64,000 bases of DNA from Caldilineales bacterium (lineage in GTDB: Bacteria; Chloroflexota; Anaerolineae; J102). Positions 16,931-26,847 of the stretch are shown piece by piece. The stretch is taken from NCBI GenBank assembly GCA_024102915.1, contig JAGFJG010000097.1, positions 1 through 64,000 of the forward strand. Direction: 5' to 3'. A program made the position numbers and the translations under genes. Every line of letters begins with the position of its first letter. Position 1 is the first letter of the stretch. Under the pieces are notes generated by a model. That model worked only from the letters and a program-made list of their open reading frames with translations. It ran no database searches and was not told the origin of the DNA.

Positions 16931-18688
16931 TCAGGAAGCTGCCGGTTTGTCCTCGCCCGGACTTGCCGTGCCAGCCTGCTTCGCCATTTCCTCTTCCACC
17001 AGCACCCGGCGCAAGAATTTGCCCACCATCGACTTAGGCAGTTCCGAACGGAACTCGATGTCCTTGGGCACTTTGTATGCGGCCAGATTTTTCTCACAAA
17101 ACTCGCGAATCTCGGCCTCGCTGCAGAACATCTCTTCCTTGAGGACGATGTACGCCTTCACAGTCTCACCACGCTTGGCGTCGGGCACGCCGGCCACCAC
17201 AGCCTCGAGCACTTTGGGATGCTCGAACAGCACCTCTTCCACCTCGCGCGGCACGATGTTGTAACCGGAGGCGATGATCAGGTCCTTTTTGCGGTCCACA
17301 ATGTAGAAATAGCCATCCTCGTCCATCTTAGCGATGTCGCCGGTATAGAGCCAGCCCTCCTCATCCTTGGTTTTGGCCGTCTCCTCCGGCTTGTTCCAGT
17401 ACCCCACCATCACCTGCGGCCCACGCAAGGCCAGCTCACCCTCTCCGCCCTGGGCCAGTGGCGTGAATTTGCCGTTCTCGTCCGGTTCTAGCGAGACAAT
17501 CCGGGCTTCCACGTCAGGGAAGGGCAGCCCGATCGAACCGGCGCGGGATTCGCCGTAAATCGGGTTGGCGTGGGTGACGGGTGCGGCTTCGGTCAGGCCA
17601 TAGCCCTCGCGCAAATGACCGCCGGTCAACTCCTCGAATCGCTTCTGCACCTCGACCGGCAACGGGGCCGCGCCCGAAATGCAGGCTTTGATCGACCTGA
17701 GATTATACTCGCTCACCTTGGGATGATTGATGATGCCGATATACATGGCCGGGACGCCGGGATAAATCGTGCAGCCCTCGCGCTGGATCTGATCCATGAC
17801 AAAACCGATATCGCGCGGGTTGGGCAGCACGAATACTTCACCGCCCGCCTTGAGACCCAGCAGCATCCCCACCGTCATGCCGAAGACGTGGAAGAAGGGG
17901 ATCGCCCCCATGAACCTCTCTTTGCCCGGCTCCAGGTCGGTCAGCCAGGATTGGCATTGCAGCACGTTGGCCACAAGGTTGTGGTGACTGAGCATGGCGG
18001 CCTTGGGCACGCCGGTCGTCCCGCCCGTATATTGGAACAAGGCCACGTCATTCGTATCGATGCGGATGTCGGGCGGGTTCGGCGGATTGTTGGCGATCAG
18101 CGAAGTCATCTGGGAAACGCCCTTCCCCTCCGGCACATCCACCCAGGTTCCTTCCTTCTCTCGCGCGCTCTTGACGAGGTTGGCGAAGGGGAAGCCGATG
18201 AAGTCGTTGAGATTGTAGATCACGACATTCTTGATCGCCGTGTCGCCCTGGATTTCCTGAAGCTTGGGATAGAGCTCGTTCCAGATCAGGATCGTCTCCG
18301 CCCCGGAATCGGTGAATTGATGGCGCATCTCGCGCGGGGTGTAGATGGGGTTTGTGTTGACGACCACCGCGCCAATGCGCGTCGCGGCTAAAAACCCGAT
18401 CACGCCGCCGGGCGAATTCGGTGTTTGCACGGCGATGCGGTCGCCTTTTTTGATGCCCATCCCGGCAAACGCAGTCGCCAACCTGTCTACTTTGTCCTGC
18501 AATTCGCGATAGGTGAAACTCACGCCGATCTTGAGCCCAAGCGGCAGATAGCGCAAGGTCATCGTCAGCGCTTTGTTGCTGCTGTATTCATTGAAGGATG
18601 TCTTCAATAAGTCCCAGATCGATGTGTCGGGATAGGTGAGCGTTGACGGAACCCCGGACTCGTATTTGGCCAACCATGGTTTGTCCAT
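16931..18688 (-). CDS. fadD: Long-chain fatty-acid--CoA ligase
   Basis: The enzyme activates fatty acids to acyl-CoA through an acyl-adenylate. The ANL-family motifs are clear: YTGGTTGVPKAAMLSH (ATP loop), GYGLTEAAPVTHANP, YTGDIAKMDEDGYFYIVDRK and the late LPKSMVGKFLRR with the catalytic Lys. The start is set at ATG 18688 because AGGAGG lies directly upstream, giving 585 residues. An upstream in-frame start would add 17 residues without family support. It is divergent from guaB and could feed beta-oxidation together with the acyl-CoA carboxylase subunits nearby. Chain length is inferred from overall similarity only. Confidence 0.9.
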   Translation of the reverse strand: MDKPWLAKYESGVPSTLTYPDTSIWDLLKTSFNEYSSNKALTMTLRYLPLGLKIGVSFTYRELQDKVDRLATAFAGMGIKKGDRIAVQTPNSPGGVIGFLAATRIGAVVVNTNPIYTPREMRHQFTDSGAETILIWNELYPKLQEIQGDTAIKNVVIYNLNDFIGFPFANLVKSAREKEGTWVDVPEGKGVSQMTSLIANNPPNPPDIRIDTNDVALFQYTGGTTGVPKAAMLSHHNLVANVLQCQSWLTDLEPGKERFMGAIPFFHVFGMTVGMLLGLKAGGEVFVLPNPRDIGFVMDQIQREGCTIYPGVPAMYIGIINHPKVSEYNLRSIKACISGAAPLPVEVQKRFEELTGGHLREGYGLTEAAPVTHANPIYGESRAGSIGLPFPDVEARIVSLEPDENGKFTPLAQGGEGELALRGPQVMVGYWNKPEETAKTKDEEGWLYTGDIAKMDEDGYFYIVDRKKDLIIASGYNIVPREVEEVLFEHPKVLEAVVAGVPDAKRGETVKAYIVLKEEMFCSEAEIREFCEKNLAAYKVPKDIEFRSELPKSMVGKFLRRVLVEEEMAKQAGTASPGEDKPAAS

Positions 18689-18953
18689 GATGCGACCTCC
18701 TTGGCGCAAGAGTAAATGACGAATAATCGACGGCGACAACCAGAGACGATCCCGGATTCAGCGAATGGATAGCGTATCCGGTAGGAATTGTTACAGTCGT
18801 CACTGCGATTATACGATTGGGAACATGCAACGTCAACAGGGACGACCCTCCGTTTCGGCGAAAGCGCCCAGGTTATTGCCAGCCGGTACGAAACCCAGGC
18901 CATTTTGCGGTATACTTCTTGCATCCAACATCTCGCACAAGGAATCCACGATC

Positions 18954-20414
18954 GTGATAATTCGTCCCAACAAAGGCCTCACATTTGACGATGTGTTGCT
19001 GACGCCCCGCCGCTCGCCGGTGAGTTCGCGCAATGCCGTCGATACCGCCTCCTGGCTCACCCCCAGCATCCGCCTGCACATTCCCGTGGTCAGCGCCAAC
19101 ATGGACACCGTGACCGAGGCAAGGATGGCCATCGCTATGGCGCGCGAGGGAGGCATCGGCATCATCCACCGTTTCATGACGGTCGAACAGCAGGTGCGCC
19201 AGGTGAGCCGGGTCAAGCGGGCCGAGGGCTTCATGGTGGAACGCCCCTATGCCATCGCCCCGGATGCAAGCCTGGATGCAGCGCGTGAGATGATGAGACG
19301 CTACGATGTCGGCGGGCTTGTCGCGCTCGATGCGGATGATGAATTCGTGGGTCTGATCACGCGCCGCGATATTTTGCTTGCCCCCGACCGTTTGCGACTG
19401 GTGAATGAAGTGATGACGCCGCGGGCGAAATTGGTGACCGCCCGCGCGGGCGTGACTCCGGCGGAGGCGCAAGCCATCCTCTATGAACATCGCCTGGAAA
19501 AACTGCCGGTGATCGACGCCGCCGGAAAGCTGGCTGGCCTGATCACAGCGCAGGATGTGATGAAACCGGAAAGCCATCCTCACGCCACCAAAGATGAGCG
19601 GGGCAGACTCCGCGTGGGCGCTGCCATCGGCGTCACTGCCGGAGACCGGGAACGGGCCGGGGCGCTGTTGGAAGCCGGAGCCGATGTCCTGGTGCTGGAT
19701 ATCGCCCACGGCCACGCCGACCATTGCATCGACATGCTGCAATCTCTGCGGCGGGATTATCCCCAGGCGCAGATCGTGGCGGGGAATGTGGCCACACGCG
19801 CTGGCGCTCGTGAACTGGCCGAGGCCGGGGCGGCTGCCATCAAGGTAGGGATTGGGCCGGGCTCGATCTGCACCACGCGCGTGGTCACCGGCTTTGGCGT
19901 GCCGCAATTGACGGCGATCATGGACAGCGTGGATGGGGTGCGGGATAGCGGGCGGGATATCCCCATCGTCGCCGACGGCGGCATCAAGACATCGGGCGAT
20001 ATGGTCAAAGCCCTGGCCGCGGGAGCGAGCACGGTCATGATTGGCAGCCTGTTCGCCGGATGCGAGGAATCGCCCGGTTCGCCCGTCATCCGCGATGGCC
20101 AGAAATTCAAGGTTGTGCGGGGCATGGCGTCGTTGGGGGCGGCGATCGGCCGCCGCGAGGCCGAAGCCCTGGAAAACGAAAGCGCCGAGAGTCAGGAGGA
20201 TTGGGACAAGGTTGTGCCGGAGGGTGTGGAGGCGGTGGTTCCCTATCGCGGTCACGTGCGCGAAATCCTGTATCAAATGGTGGGCGGCCTGCGTTCCGGC
20301 CTGAGTTACGGCGGCGCTTTCACCATCCCCGAATTATGGGAGAACGCCGAGTTCATCGAGATCACCGCTGCCGGTGTGCGCGAAAGCCGACATCATGATG
20401 TGCAAAAGCTATGA
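18954..20414 (+). CDS. guaB: IMP dehydrogenase
   Basis: GuaB oxidises IMP to XMP with NAD+, the committed step of guanine nucleotide synthesis. The start is taken at GTG 18954 (AAGGAA upstream), because the family begins with residues like [16 protein letters not shown]; this gives 486 residues, the usual length. Longer upstream starts only add unrelated sequence. The barrel holds the catalytic loop [13 protein letters not shown] with the active Cys. Two CBS domains (about residues 95-210) are inserted as normal. The stop overlaps the next gene by 4 bases. Confidence 0.95.
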   Translation: MIIRPNKGLTFDDVLLTPRRSPVSSRNAVDTASWLTPSIRLHIPVVSANMDTVTEARMAIAMAREGGIGIIHRFMTVEQQVRQVSRVKRAEGFMVERPYAIAPDASLDAAREMMRRYDVGGLVALDADDEFVGLITRRDILLAPDRLRLVNEVMTPRAKLVTARAGVTPAEAQAILYEHRLEKLPVIDAAGKLAGLITAQDVMKPESHPHATKDERGRLRVGAAIGVTAGDRERAGALLEAGADVLVLDIAHGHADHCIDMLQSLRRDYPQAQIVAGNVATRAGARELAEAGAAAIKVGIGPGSICTTRVVTGFGVPQLTAIMDSVDGVRDSGRDIPIVADGGIKTSGDMVKALAAGASTVMIGSLFAGCEESPGSPVIRDGQKFKVVRGMASLGAAIGRREAEALENESAESQEDWDKVVPEGVEAVVPYRGHVREILYQMVGGLRSGLSYGGAFTIPELWENAEFIEITAAGVRESRHHDVQKL

Positions 20415-20812
20415 GCGATCACACAATCACTGAACGCAACGAAGCGAGCGGCAATTGGCTCACGAAAGCGCTGGCGAAGATGATCGTCTTCGCTCCGTGG
20501 GCGTGGTTGCTGGTGTTCGGGCTGTTTGTCGCGCTGGTCAGCCTGACATTTGGCGCTCCGCCCAGCTACGGCCAGCCTGACCCGAAAGACGCCGGTCTCG
20601 CCAGCATTCTCTATATCCCAACCATTGTGCTGATGCTGTGGACTTTGGCCAGCGTCCCCGCCGCCATTGTTCTTAGTGTGCTGGGCCGTATTTCGGGGCA
20701 GCCATCTCCCTTCGCTCGCCGCGATTGGCTCGTCTATGGCATCGGGTTGGCTCTGTACGCGCTGATCGCGTTCAGCAATGTTGGCGGATTGATGACCTGG
20801 CTGGCGGATTGA
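20411..20812 (+). CDS. Small integral membrane protein, function unknown
   Basis: The 133-residue protein has three predicted membrane segments: about residues 24-45 ([18 protein letters not shown]), 60-88 and 105-130. The N-terminal 20 residues are polar. It overlaps guaB by ATGA and precedes the carboxyltransferase gene by 33 bases, so it is probably cotranscribed. I do not recognise a family. Confidence 0.65.
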   Translation: MSDHTITERNEASGNWLTKALAKMIVFAPWAWLLVFGLFVALVSLTFGAPPSYGQPDPKDAGLASILYIPTIVLMLWTLASVPAAIVLSVLGRISGQPSPFARRDWLVYGIGLALYALIAFSNVGGLMTWLAD

Positions 20813-20845
20813 TGTAATCCGAAACCGATCCCGGAGGGCGACTGT

Positions 20846-22456
20846 ATGAGCGTACTGCCCACATTAGTCCGAACCCAAGACCCGAACTTCCGGGCCAATT
20901 ACGATCATCATCGTGGCCTGGCCGACGAACTGCGAGGACACATTGCCGCCGCGGTCAAAGGCGGACCGCCGCGAGCGCGCCAGCGTCATAATGAGCAGGG
21001 CAAGCTGTTCGTGCGCCAACGCATCGACCGCCTGCTCGACCCCGGCAGCCCGTTTCTGGAACTTTCGCCGCTGGCCGCCTGGGAGATGTACGAAGGCGAG
21101 GCGCCGGGCGCAGGCATCGTCACCGGCATCGGTCGAGTCAGCGGTCGCGAGTGCATGATCGTGGCCAACGACGCCACCGTCAAGGGCGGGACGTACTATC
21201 CCATGACGGTGAAAAAGCATTTGCGGGCGCAGACCATCGCCCAGGAAAACCGCCTGCCCTGCCTGTATCTGGTTGATTCCGGCGGCGCTTTTCTGCCCAT
21301 GCAGGACGAAGTCTTCCCGGACGTGGACGATTTCGGGCGGATATTCTACAACCAGGCCCGCATGAGCGCGCTCGGCATCCCCCAGATTGCCGTGGTGATG
21401 GGCTGGAGCACGGCGGGCGGGGCTTACGTCCCGGCCATGAGCGACGAGGCTATCATCGTGCAGGGCACCGGGGCGATCTTTTTGGGCGGGCCGCCGCTGG
21501 TGAAGGCGGCCACGGGTGAGGAAGTGACGACCGAAGAACTGGGCGGGGCGGATGTCCATACCCGCATTTCCGGCGTTGCCGACCATTTTGCCGTGGATGA
21601 CGACGACGCCCTGCAACAGGCGCGCGAGATCGTGGCCACGCTGAACGCGGTCAAGCGCGTGGATGTCGATTTGGCCCCGCCGGAAGAACCGCTGTACGAC
21701 CCCGACGAGTTGTTTGGCATCCTCCCCCGCACCTTTCGCGAGACTTACGATGTGCGCGAGGTGATCGCCCGGCTGGTCGATGGCAGCAAGTTCCGTGAGT
21801 TCAAGGCCCGCTATGGCACAACCCTGGTCACCGGCTTCGCCCGCATTCACGGCTATCCGGTCGGCATCGTCGCCAACAACGGCATCCTGTTCAGCGAATC
21901 GGCGCTGAAAGGCACGCACTTTATCGAATTGTGCGGCAGCCGCAACATCCCCCTTCTGTTTTTGCAGAACATCACCGGCTTTATGGTGGGGAAAAGCTAC
22001 GAGGCCGGAGGCATCGCCAAAGATGGGGCGAAGATGGTGCATGCCGTCGCCAATGCCGCTGTGCCCAAGCTGACGGTGATCATCGGCGGCTCGTTCGGGG
22101 CGGGGAATTACGGCATGTGCGGGCGAGCGTATCAGCCCCGCTTTTTGTGGATGTGGCCGAACGCTCGCATCAGCGTGATGGGCGGAGAGCAGGCCGCCAA
22201 TGTGCTCGCCACCGTCAAGCAGGATCAGGCGGAACGGCGGGGACAGCCGTTGATGACCGACAAAGAATTGGCCGAGTTCAAGCAGCCGATCCTCGACAAA
22301 TACGAGAGCGAGGGCAGCCCCTATTATTCGACCGCCCGGCTGTGGGACGATGGCATCCTGATCCCCACCGAAACCCGCCGCGTACTGGCCCTGGCGTTGT
22401 CGGTGTGCGCCAACGCGCCCGCGAAGGAGACGAAGTTTGGGGTGTTGAGGATGTGA
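20846..22456 (+). CDS. Acyl-CoA carboxylase carboxyltransferase subunit (methylcrotonyl-CoA carboxylase beta type)
   Basis: This subunit transfers carboxyl from carboxybiotin to an acyl-CoA. The 536-residue sequence carries two crotonase-fold carboxyltransferase halves: N-terminal with [17 protein letters not shown] and [17 protein letters not shown]-terminal with [25 protein letters not shown]. The segment [16 protein letters not shown] is typical of methylcrotonyl-CoA carboxylase beta, an enzyme of leucine breakdown, but geranyl- or other branched acyl-CoA substrates are possible. The matching biotin carboxylase and carrier genes lie 10 kb away (32475-34469). An upstream GGAGGG site supports the ATG. 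Confidence 0.88.
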   Translation: MSVLPTLVRTQDPNFRANYDHHRGLADELRGHIAAAVKGGPPRARQRHNEQGKLFVRQRIDRLLDPGSPFLELSPLAAWEMYEGEAPGAGIVTGIGRVSGRECMIVANDATVKGGTYYPMTVKKHLRAQTIAQENRLPCLYLVDSGGAFLPMQDEVFPDVDDFGRIFYNQARMSALGIPQIAVVMGWSTAGGAYVPAMSDEAIIVQGTGAIFLGGPPLVKAATGEEVTTEELGGADVHTRISGVADHFAVDDDDALQQAREIVATLNAVKRVDVDLAPPEEPLYDPDELFGILPRTFRETYDVREVIARLVDGSKFREFKARYGTTLVTGFARIHGYPVGIVANNGILFSESALKGTHFIELCGSRNIPLLFLQNITGFMVGKSYEAGGIAKDGAKMVHAVANAAVPKLTVIIGGSFGAGNYGMCGRAYQPRFLWMWPNARISVMGGEQAANVLATVKQDQAERRGQPLMTDKELAEFKQPILDKYESEGSPYYSTARLWDDGILIPTETRRVLALALSVCANAPAKETKFGVLRM

Positions 22457-22481
22457 AACAGATCGGAGCAGTGAGAACTCG

Positions 22482-24566
22482 CTATTCTCTTTGCGCCGTT
22501 AAGTCCGCCTCATAATGCTCAATCATCGTAACTGGGGGAACTGGTTTATCGATGACTGAGTAAATCTGTCTCCCGTTCGCATCAATCGCAGTTGAAATAC
22601 CTGCAGCCAGCTGCGTCTCAAGTCGAACGTGGAAATTATCGCATAGGTTACCAGTCTGTTCATATGGTTTATCGACGATAGTGGTGAGACCGCCGGTCAT
22701 CACTCGACGTTGGGAACCTGTATAAATGGTGACATTGGAGACCCTTACGGTCGAAGAATAAGCAGGTTCAATTGGAAGATCACTCACCTGTAATCTCGAC
22801 TCACACTCACCATCATGCTTACGCCAAAGATAATGCCTGTCCGTAAACGTTGTAGTACCTTGATTCATTGCTGCGAAATCTGAATCACTGATTACAAAGT
22901 AGGTGCCGTAGTTTTTGAAAGATATTCGATCTGGCTCAATGCGTTCAAACAGAATGCCCTGCGCTGTTCCCGTAAATTCATGATCTATGATTTGTGTCGA
23001 TACGATGTCTAGATGACTTTGTTGCTGGACAGAAGATGATCCCTGCCAGCGCCAGCAGCCTATGTTGTCCGCGTTCACGCGTGGAGCGAAACCAGGTGTA
23101 TTCCCCGATGAATGGGAGATCGTGATGATCATTTCCTGCACCCGGTCCACTTTCCGGTCGCGGCAGTAGAAGTTCTTGTCGTACACACTACGACCGGCGC
23201 TGTCTCGATGCACGCCTTCGGGTACTTCTTCCCAAACGTCATCTTTCTTTACACGTACCATTATGGCGGCAGTGCTGGCTGCTGGATTTACGCCAAGGGC
23301 AATGGACGGGGCATTGAAAGGATAGATGAGACCAACACCGCTTACAGTGTCATCCGGGAAGACAAGATGCACCTTGGTATACCAGCCCGTTTCCGGATCG
23401 GGCGGGATCTCGTACTGAAAAGCGCCAGTGCTATCCAGCCGAACATCTACAATTGGGCAGCGTGGAAGTTCATTAAATGATGGCACCTCGTTGCCAAGCA
23501 ATTGCATTTGTCGCTCGTAGCCAAGCACTAGGGCGATCTGTTCTGGATCACCGATTTTTCTATCCCAATCGAAATCAAAGCAAGGTTCGGCAGCTTTGCG
23601 AAGACAATTCTGCAATGCCGCTTCAGTCGCGGCACTTACTGCCGCCTGCTGCTCAGTATCATCACCCTGGCCCAAAAGCTGCATCTGTCTGGCCCAGCCG
23701 AGAGCCTGCTGAACGCTGGCGACACTCGGGCAGCCCTCGTGCATTGATACAAGAAGCGGCTTGATGAACTGATCGTAGTACTTATCAAATTCGTTCTGAA
23801 TCTGTTCGTCTAAAGAGGGATCCGGCGGCAGGCCTGCCTCTGTTCTTGTGCGCATTTCGTGGATGATATCGGCAATTGTCTGTTGCAACTGCGCTTCCGC
23901 AATAGCCGGCCGGTAGGTGGGTGCATTGGTAGGGCGAGACTTGCTGACCTGAAGCAAAGGTTGCTGACGGGCCAGACCATAGCTGCGCAATACTATCACC
24001 GGCAGCATCACACCCGGCTCATCTGGGAGTAGTGGGTAACGATGAAAGTCAGCGCCGCCTTCATAGAAGGAAAAAGACAATTCCTGGGCCACGGGCAGCG
24101 GGTGCGGCGGCTCGATGCTCAACCGGGCCGGCTGGTAGAGGAAGAGGTCGGCGGGTTCCAGCGTCACCGCCCCGATCAATTCATCAGCCGGAAGATCGGC
24201 GATAGCAGACAGCGGCGTCATGGTGATGGTCGTTGTGATCACCAAAGCATTGTTGGGGATACTCAACGTGAAGCGAACGCCGTTGGCGGCAATGGCGCTG
24301 ATCTCGCCGCCTGTCAGCGGTGTTTCCCGGCTGACTGCGCGGGATTCATCCAGAGTTGGTGTGACATTGAGCGGAGGAATAGTGGAATAACGTCTGGCTG
24401 CTAGAGGTAGAAAGGTTTGCCAGGTATTGGCGTCAGACGCGAAAACCGCCGCTTGCGTCAGCGGCGGCGGGTCCTGGCTACTAGCGAAAACAATGTCCGG
24501 TCCGATATTGCTCCCAAGAGCAATGAGGATCAATATCGTCGTGATGACATGCGAAATGCGTGACAT
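22482..24566 (-). CDS. Secreted protein of unknown function with a ZU5-like region and an internal repeat
   Basis: A signal peptide is clear (hydrophobic residues about 8-22, then SQDPPP after the likely cleavage site). ATG 24566 is preferred over GTG 24572 because GGAGGG lies five bases before it. Residues about 80-170 resemble a ZU5-type beta domain that begins with GGEISAIAANGVRFTLSIPN. Later the phrase LGWARQMQLLG recurs as LGYERQMQLLG some 65 residues on, marking an internal duplication in a Cys-containing helical segment. The C-terminal half looks beta-rich. The gene has visibly lower GC than its neighbours, which suggests recent acquisition. I do not recognise the whole protein. Confidence 0.7.
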   Translation of the reverse strand: MSRISHVITTILILIALGSNIGPDIVFASSQDPPPLTQAAVFASDANTWQTFLPLAARRYSTIPPLNVTPTLDESRAVSRETPLTGGEISAIAANGVRFTLSIPNNALVITTTITMTPLSAIADLPADELIGAVTLEPADLFLYQPARLSIEPPHPLPVAQELSFSFYEGGADFHRYPLLPDEPGVMLPVIVLRSYGLARQQPLLQVSKSRPTNAPTYRPAIAEAQLQQTIADIIHEMRTRTEAGLPPDPSLDEQIQNEFDKYYDQFIKPLLVSMHEGCPSVASVQQALGWARQMQLLGQGDDTEQQAAVSAATEAALQNCLRKAAEPCFDFDWDRKIGDPEQIALVLGYERQMQLLGNEVPSFNELPRCPIVDVRLDSTGAFQYEIPPDPETGWYTKVHLVFPDDTVSGVGLIYPFNAPSIALGVNPAASTAAIMVRVKKDDVWEEVPEGVHRDSAGRSVYDKNFYCRDRKVDRVQEMIITISHSSGNTPGFAPRVNADNIGCWRWQGSSSVQQQSHLDIVSTQIIDHEFTGTAQGILFERIEPDRISFKNYGTYFVISDSDFAAMNQGTTTFTDRHYLWRKHDGECESRLQVSDLPIEPAYSSTVRVSNVTIYTGSQRRVMTGGLTTIVDKPYEQTGNLCDNFHVRLETQLAAGISTAIDANGRQIYSVIDKPVPPVTMIEHYEADLTAQRE

Positions 24567-24681
24567 TTGCACCCTCCAAAACCGAAATCACACTTGTGTG
24601 CTATGAATATAAACGGGATTATCGCGCTGCTTTGAAAAAGCGCTAGATGCCAGATCACAATTGGTTAGTGACATCCACTTC

Positions 24682-25047
24682 CTACGCCGCTACAGTCCAT
24701 TCCTCCCGCTCTCGCCAACCCGGCTCCAACGATGGCAAATCCCAGGCGGCGCGGGCATTGTCGCAAAGGGGATTGGCCTGCCCGTCTTCCCACGAGGGCG
24801 TGAACTCGGCGCAGACGCTGGGGCGGGATTCGTAGATCGTGCAGCGCACCGCCTCGCCCACAGCGCCAAGCAGGGCCACACAGCGGGCCGGTTTGCTGCC
24901 TGTGCCGCGCATGCTCAGGCGATTGATGTCCATGCGCTCGGTCAGGGCGATGGGAACCGTGCCGCCGGCGTCGTCGGCTTCGGCCCAATAAAACGAGACA
25001 CGATAGTGGGCGCAGCAAGCGCCACAGGTAAGACAGGGATGGGTCAT
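24682..25047 (-). CDS. ykgJ: YkgJ family cysteine-cluster protein
   Basis: The protein starts [20 protein letters not shown], closely resembling the E. coli YkgJ N-terminus, and later has [15 protein letters not shown], the usual second Cys pair of UPF0153/YkgJ proteins thought to bind a metal or iron-sulfur cluster. The start is put at ATG 25047 because the family begins at this Met, giving 121 residues; longer starts add unrelated sequence. The biological role is not known. It is monocistronic on the minus strand. Confidence 0.85.
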   Translation of the reverse strand: MTHPCLTCGACCAHYRVSFYWAEADDAGGTVPIALTERMDINRLSMRGTGSKPARCVALLGAVGEAVRCTIYESRPSVCAEFTPSWEDGQANPLCDNARAAWDLPSLEPGWREREEWTVAA

Positions 25048-25412
25048 GGATAGGATCAATGATGAACGCAAGGGCTTGGGCGTACTCACACCGGGAAAAT
25101 CCGAGGAAAGCAGGTTGCGCCCCGGATATTCCTTGACTCAATTCGTCGCCCCGTCCAACACAGGCCAGCGTCGGGCGACTGACGCAAGTGGCGTCTGACC
25201 TATCCCGGCGACGCGCCGTTTACGAATGTACCATCGACCCGCTTGATCATATGGCGGGATTATGATCGAGTCGGGCCAGACTCGCAAATCCATCGGGCTG
25301 ATAAGGTTTTTTCCACCTGCGTACGAGCGGGATCGCATTCATGAGAAAAGTGGTATGATTAGTGCAGCTACATGATTGCACTTTCCACCTATCCTATTTT
25401 CGAGTGTGAAAC
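25048..25412. other. Intergenic region without a gene
   Basis: This 365-base gap separates the divergent ykgJ-like and thermonuclease genes. A short minus-strand reading frame (25138-25338) has no family features or ribosome-binding site and is not called. The only signal I see is an extended -10 element for the rightward gene at 25351-25359. Confidence 0.6.
25351..25359 (+). promoter_or_regulatory. Extended -10 promoter candidate for the thermonuclease gene
   Basis: TGGTATGAT fits an extended -10 element (TGN followed by a TATAAT-like hexamer). It is 53 bases before the start codon at 25413. No convincing -35 is present. Confidence 0.4.
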
Positions 25413-25961
25413 ATGCCAGACCTAACCCCTGGGGAACTCAAACTAAAAACCCAACTTTATCATTACGCCGCAGTCGTCACCGACGTGTATGATGGCGACA
25501 CCATCACCGTCGATATCGATTTTGGCGTCGGCATTTGGCGGCGGGAACAACGCATCCGCCTGTGGAAGCTGAATACGCCGGAAGTGCGCGGCGAAGAGGC
25601 CGAGCGCGGCAAACAGGTGCGTGACTTTGTTTCCGGTTTGCTTCTGGGAAAGACGATCCTGCTGCGCACCATTCTCGATAAACGCGGCCAGGATGAAACC
25701 GAGAAATTCGGCAGGCTGTTGGGCGAGATCATGGTCGAAGATGAGACCGGCGTGATCGTCAATGTCAACGATTTGTTGCTCATGCGCGGGATGGCGATTC
25801 CCATGCGAGAAGATGGCACGATTGCCGGACTGGCCGGAGCGACCCCGGCTGCGCCCGATCACATCGCCTGTCCTTTATGCGGCGAGACCCGGGCCGTGGA
25901 TCAGGCGACGCTGGTGGTGGCTGCATGCCCCAACTGCTTCGACGAGGCTTATCGTCTTTGA
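25413..25961 (+). CDS. Thermonuclease-like protein with a C-terminal zinc ribbon
   Basis: Residues about 12-130 form an SNase (micrococcal nuclease) OB-fold: VTDVYDGDTITVDIDFG holds the metal-binding Asp, RIRLWKLNTPEVRGEEA contains the catalytic Arg and Glu, and EKFGRLLGEI carries the second Arg. The last 45 residues contain CPLCGE and CPNCFDEAY, a four-Cys zinc ribbon not part of the standard enzyme. There is no signal peptide, so unlike staphylococcal nuclease it is probably intracellular. It may act on nucleic acid bound by the ribbon; the target is not known. Confidence 0.83.
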   Translation: MPDLTPGELKLKTQLYHYAAVVTDVYDGDTITVDIDFGVGIWRREQRIRLWKLNTPEVRGEEAERGKQVRDFVSGLLLGKTILLRTILDKRGQDETEKFGRLLGEIMVEDETGVIVNVNDLLLMRGMAIPMREDGTIAGLAGATPAAPDHIACPLCGETRAVDQATLVVAACPNCFDEAYRL

Positions 25962-26062
25962 ATCGAGGTATACGGGCGGTCGGTATAACGGCGCGCACGG
26001 GAATCCTTTCGCTGGCGCTGGTTGAGACAAAATGAGTGCTAACATACCTCCCGTGGACATCC

Positions 26063-26662
26063 ATGCTCGATAACGCCCGACAGGCGGCTAATCACGAATC
26101 ATCCCTCGCCGAACTGCTCGCCGGAAACCGTCGATTTGTCAGCGGAAAAGCAGCGCATCCCCACCAGACGAGCGCTCGCCGTCAGGAAGTCAAGGATGTG
26201 CAGCATCCCATCGCCCTCATCCTCAGTTGCTCCGATTCACGCGTGCCGCCCGAGATTCTTTTCGACCAGGGCATTGGCGACCTGTTCGTGGTGCGTGTGG
26301 CCGCGCACATCCTGGACGAATTGGTCGTTGCCAGCATCGAGTTTGCCGCCACCAAATTCGAGATTCCGCTGGTGGTCGTGTTGGGCCATAGCCAATGCGG
26401 AGCGATTCAGTCGACGCTTTCCGGCGAAGAGCTCGGCGGGCACTTGCCGCATGTCGCCGCAGCGCTGCAACCTGTGATCGATCATGTGGGCGAGGTCGAT
26501 GGCGACCTTGTGCATGAAGCGGTATGCGCCAACGCCTTACGGGTGGCGCATACCTTGCATCATTCGGAGCCGCTATTGGCGGAGTTGGTGAGGACGGGGA
26601 AATTGAGGATAATTCCCGCTCACTACGACATCGCAAGCGGTGAAGTCACGTTGTTGACTTGA
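26063..26662 (+). CDS. can: Beta-carbonic anhydrase
   Basis: The enzyme interconverts CO2 and bicarbonate. Zinc ligands are visible: CSDSRVPPE (Cys, with the Asp-Arg dyad) and GHSQCGA (His and Cys). The start is set at ATG 26063, giving 199 residues, in the family range; an upstream start would add nine residues. The C-terminus shows the second conserved helix region. The next gene encodes PEP carboxylase, which consumes bicarbonate, and biotin carboxylase follows 6 kb later, so the local role is likely bicarbonate supply. Confidence 0.93.
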   Translation: MLDNARQAANHESSLAELLAGNRRFVSGKAAHPHQTSARRQEVKDVQHPIALILSCSDSRVPPEILFDQGIGDLFVVRVAAHILDELVVASIEFAATKFEIPLVVVLGHSQCGAIQSTLSGEELGGHLPHVAAALQPVIDHVGEVDGDLVHEAVCANALRVAHTLHHSEPLLAELVRTGKLRIIPAHYDIASGEVTLLT

Positions 26663-26777
26663 ACTCAACCGCTCAGGCTCGATGATTGAGGAGTCAAACC
26701 AGCCGCCGTGATCGGCCGCTTGTATGCGCGCCAACAACTCGTGACCTTGAGGCGAAGATCCGTCAACAGGCCAAAAA

Positions 26778-26795
26778 ACACTTTGCGACTTAGCG
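26778..26795. repeat. Fragment of a dispersed repeat also found at 45830-45896
   Basis: The bases ACTTTGCGACTTAGCG match ACTTTGCGTCTTAGCG of the longer inverted element at 45.8 kb with one difference. It lies in the gap before the PEP carboxylase gene. Confidence 0.4.
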
Positions 26796-26847
26796 TGCGA
26801 ACAATCTGCCTGATCTCCTTTCTATTCTTCTCAGACCCCTAACCACC

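Noticed and set aside
18873-20276. Long minus-strand frame of 467 codons opposite guaB
   Set aside because: guaB is fully conserved on the plus strand; the antisense frame is a by-product of high GC codon use. The same holds for long antisense frames at 20864-22042, 27874-29412 and 30073-31491.
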